A DNA stretch of 64,000 nucleotides from Pseudolabrys sp963742345 (GTDB lineage: Bacteria; Pseudomonadota; Alphaproteobacteria; Rhizobiales; Xanthobacteraceae). The stretch's first letter is position 1. The number at the start of each line of letters is the position of its first letter. The position numbers and the translations under genes are program-made. The notes under the pieces were generated by a model. It was not told the origin of the DNA. It did not search any database and saw only the letters and a program-made list of their open reading frames with translations. Shown here one piece after another: positions 62,112 to 64,000 of the stretch. Where the stretch lies: positions 62,001-126,000 of the forward strand of contig CAVULO010000015.1 of the NCBI GenBank assembly GCA_963742345.1, given 5' to 3'.

Positions 62112-63413
62112 CTAAAATTCCAATACCGTCAACTGGTCAGTCGCGGTTAATGCGGCCACTCCGTTCGGAGTGGGCAGATTGGCATTGGTTAGGCCGCCGT
62201 CATCATCAAACTTATGAACAGACACCTGCGAAACCTGTGCAGGAAGCCGCAACGTCACGTTTCGTGCGTCAGCTGGCAGCGGCGTCCGTGACTTAGGATC
62301 CCATGACGGAACAGCTAGCCAGACAGCCAAGAGGTGCTTTCCATTTCGCTTTTGAAACATCATGGTTTGAACTTGGGTTGAGGCTGGGCTCATCTGGTAA
62401 TTTATTGGTGCGGGAGAAAATGCAGGCCCAGGATCGGCAAACAAGCCAATCAGATGTTTAATCGCGAAATAGGAAGCTTTCGGAATGCCGTCGGCCCGGA
62501 TGAGACCAAAATTCGACTCTGGGTCGGTCTCGCCTCGCGCAAATGAGTCGATGAATTCATATATATATGTTCGGTCAACTCCATTTTTTAAGTTCCAAAG
62601 TATAAGACGCGGGAGATACCGTGCCACGGTAGGTTCCGGCGTAGGGCGATGTTTGCGTATCGGGACGTTCATTGCGCTGTGATATCCGGCTTCGGTCGCG
62701 ACAAGTTTTTTGTCCGAATAGATCGAATTCGCCTGTCGCATGTAGTCGCGAAGTGAAGCGGGACCGAAAGCTTCCGGATACTGACCGCCGGAATAGATAT
62801 GCCAATTGGCGTAATCGACATACGCGCTCAGGTCGCCTAGTTGCTGCGCCGATTGTCCCCAAGCTGAAGGACCCAGAACGGACACGCCGGCAAGTTCGGG
62901 CTCGGAATGGACCTGTTCATAAAGTTCTTTCTGGCGCTCCCGGCTAATCCGCGCCCAATCCTGAATGTTCTTCATATTCGGTTCGTTTGAGCCCTCAATA
63001 AACTCGACCCCACGTCCGGCCCACTCGTACACGTCCTTCAGCTTTCGAACGTTCGTCAGATAAGCGGGGCTTGTGGCGTCGAATGCAATCAAACTGAATT
63101 TGATTCCGTCGGACGCAAGAGCTCTCAGTCGTTTGTAGTAGGCATTATCGGGACCGATGTTTGTAAACGCGCCATCGCGAATATGCCGGATACCCGAATC
63201 GTGAAGCATCGGGCGAACGAGGTCTTCAAACCGATTGTAGGGCGTGTTTAAAAAGCTCAAATGCAGACAGACACCAATCTGGTCGACTACGGAATCAGCT
63301 GAATAGATCTTCGCCGTTTCTGCTCCGGCTCGATCGGAATCCTGTGCGTCGGCTGTTGATCCAACGTTCATTAGTGCAAACAAACCAACAGTCAAAAGCC
63401 CGAGTCTGTTCAT
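62112..63413 (-). CDS. Secreted glycoside hydrolase-like TIM-barrel protein
   Basis: 433 residues with a signal peptide ending STADAQ at about 24. The fold looks like clan GH-A: the acid/base glutamate would be E144 in EGSNEPN, and the nucleophile E241 in LVATEAGYHSA. The order and spacing resemble GH39/GH5-like enzymes, although I cannot assign a family. The extra C-terminal part after about 330 (VQTMMFQKRNGKHLLAVWLA) is a beta-sandwich. It probably trims or processes the exopolysaccharide in the periplasm or outside. It lies 16 bases upstream of the acyltransferase gene, in one run. Confidence 0.78.
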   Translation of the reverse strand: MNRLGLLTVGLFALMNVGSTADAQDSDRAGAETAKIYSADSVVDQIGVCLHLSFLNTPYNRFEDLVRPMLHDSGIRHIRDGAFTNIGPDNAYYKRLRALASDGIKFSLIAFDATSPAYLTNVRKLKDVYEWAGRGVEFIEGSNEPNMKNIQDWARISRERQKELYEQVHSEPELAGVSVLGPSAWGQSAQQLGDLSAYVDYANWHIYSGGQYPEAFGPASLRDYMRQANSIYSDKKLVATEAGYHSAMNVPIRKHRPTPEPTVARYLPRLILWNLKNGVDRTYIYEFIDSFARGETDPESNFGLIRADGIPKASYFAIKHLIGLFADPGPAFSPAPINYQMSPASTQVQTMMFQKRNGKHLLAVWLAVPSWDPKSRTPLPADARNVTLRLPAQVSQVSVHKFDDDGGLTNANLPTPNGVAALTATDQLTVLEF

Positions 63414-63499
63414 TGCCTAACCCTACCCTCGACAAAACGACGCAACGCATTTCGCGAGCTAAGTGTAAAAAGAGTCATGCTAGGAGGTTGAACTCCCGA

Positions 63500-64000
63500 C
63501 TAGGCCAGCATCAGAATTCGATCTGTTCCGGTTTTCCGAGCTATCGCGAGCAAGAAGAGTGGGGCCAATATCCCGGCGAGTGTTGTTGTGACAATCAGCA
63601 ACGCCAGGTCATCTTGTTTCAAGACCTTCACCAATAGAATGCGTGTCCCTGCAACAAAGAAAATATGCATTACATAAATCGCTAGCGAGCCCGAGCCGAT
63701 CCAGGTGATGATTGGGACTTCATGGACCAATTTTCCGGCGGCAAATAGCGCCAACAGTGCGGCCGCGCATGCGGCGACGTTTGCTGTGGTTGGGATATCG
63801 AAATAATAGCCAAGCGACGCGGCAAAAAGATAAGTGCCGGCGGCAGGCCATATCATCGCCCATGGCTGCCATCGGTCACATTGAGACTGAATAGACGGTA
63901 ATGATACACCGACGAAAAACCAGAATGTTCCGTACGCTATCCCTGAATAATCAAACTGAAATATTAGGCATATTAATGACAGCGCTGCGACGATGAATGA
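63500..64000 (-). CDS. Acyltransferase 3 family membrane protein, C-terminal part, cut by window edge
   Basis: The minus-strand frame is open from 64000 to a stop at 63500 (166 codons visible). It is a run of hydrophobic helices (FIVAALSLICLIFQFDYSGI, VAACAAALLALFAAGKLVHE) ending in GSGSLAIYVMHIFFVAGTRI and LFLLAIARKTGTDRILMLA, the typical C-terminal half of OafA-like acyltransferases. The ATG at 63856 is inside this frame, not its start. It is the first visible gene of the minus-strand polysaccharide run and is followed by the glycosidase-like gene 86 bases on. Confidence 0.75.
   Translation of the reverse strand, partial: SFIVAALSLICLIFQFDYSGIAYGTFWFFVGVSLPSIQSQCDRWQPWAMIWPAAGTYLFAASLGYYFDIPTTANVAACAAALLALFAAGKLVHEVPIITWIGSGSLAIYVMHIFFVAGTRILLVKVLKQDDLALLIVTTTLAGILAPLFLLAIARKTGTDRILMLA

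Noticed and set aside
1..64000. tRNA, rRNA, CRISPR array, transposase, integrase or phage genes
   Set aside because: I looked for T-loop wording such as GGTTCGAATCC, regularly spaced direct repeats and DDE or tyrosine recombinase motifs, and found none convincing. A dedicated tRNA or CRISPR search was not run.

Overview
This 64 kb window reads as chromosome of a soil or rhizosphere-type alphaproteobacterium of the Hyphomicrobiales (Bradyrhizobium / Xanthobacteraceae neighbourhood). The support is the small DUF3551 and DUF2336 proteins, the surplus of Bug/TctC solute-binding proteins, liv-type ABC transporters, and short GTCCGC...GCGGAC palindromes that are common in those genomes. I recognised no tRNA, rRNA, CRISPR array, transposase or phage gene. 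Gene families are named from motifs read by eye; no database was searched.

Layout. 1-13 kb: end of a TRAP uptake gene, a TauD-type dioxygenase, a DUF2336 protein, a complete iron-type ABC importer (permease, binding protein, ATPase), a Bug protein, an amidohydrolase with a Pht5-like binding-fold protein, and a leuC/leuD pair divergent from a frameshifted GntR regulator. 13-20 kb: one plus-strand run with a five-gene branched-chain-type ABC importer, an isocitrate lyase/PEP mutase family lyase and a hydantoinase-like amidohydrolase. 20-29 kb: a haem-tagged Vgb-like propeller protein, an ABC binding protein, small secreted proteins, a broken quinone reductase, and a minus-strand cluster with a cytochrome c', a DUF6152-like protein, a broken secreted protein and two related four-helix membrane proteins. 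29-34 kb: an NMT1-type binding protein divergent from a TRAP operon (dctP frameshifted) plus an SDR dehydrogenase. 34-37.5 kb: envelope and nucleoid genes (RlpA-like, HU-like, HtrA/DegP).

37.8-49 kb is an aromatic or carboxylate catabolic island. It has a Bug protein, a molybdenum hydroxylase large subunit lacking its usual partner subunits, UbiX (makes prenyl-FMN), a TIGR02444-type protein, another Bug protein, a UbiD decarboxylase fused in frame to a fourth Bug protein, and a divergent pair of broken genes (FAD monooxygenase and amidohydrolase). UbiX would supply the UbiD cofactor, and the Bug proteins probably bring in the acids.

49-56.3 kb is a minus-strand signalling group: a membrane P-loop protein, a 1,377-residue protein with two cyclase domains, an ATPase and a helical repeat tail (the layout of animal soluble adenylyl cyclase), and an overlapping radical SAM gene. 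56.5-64 kb is a surface-polysaccharide locus: PAP2 phosphatase, flippase, two GT4 glycosyltransferases, two acyltransferases and a secreted glycosidase-like protein.

Six genes are split by single frameshifts. Either this assembly carries indel errors or several catabolic genes are decaying. The strongest candidates for something new are the UbiD-Bug fusion and the cyclase/radical SAM/P-loop operon.
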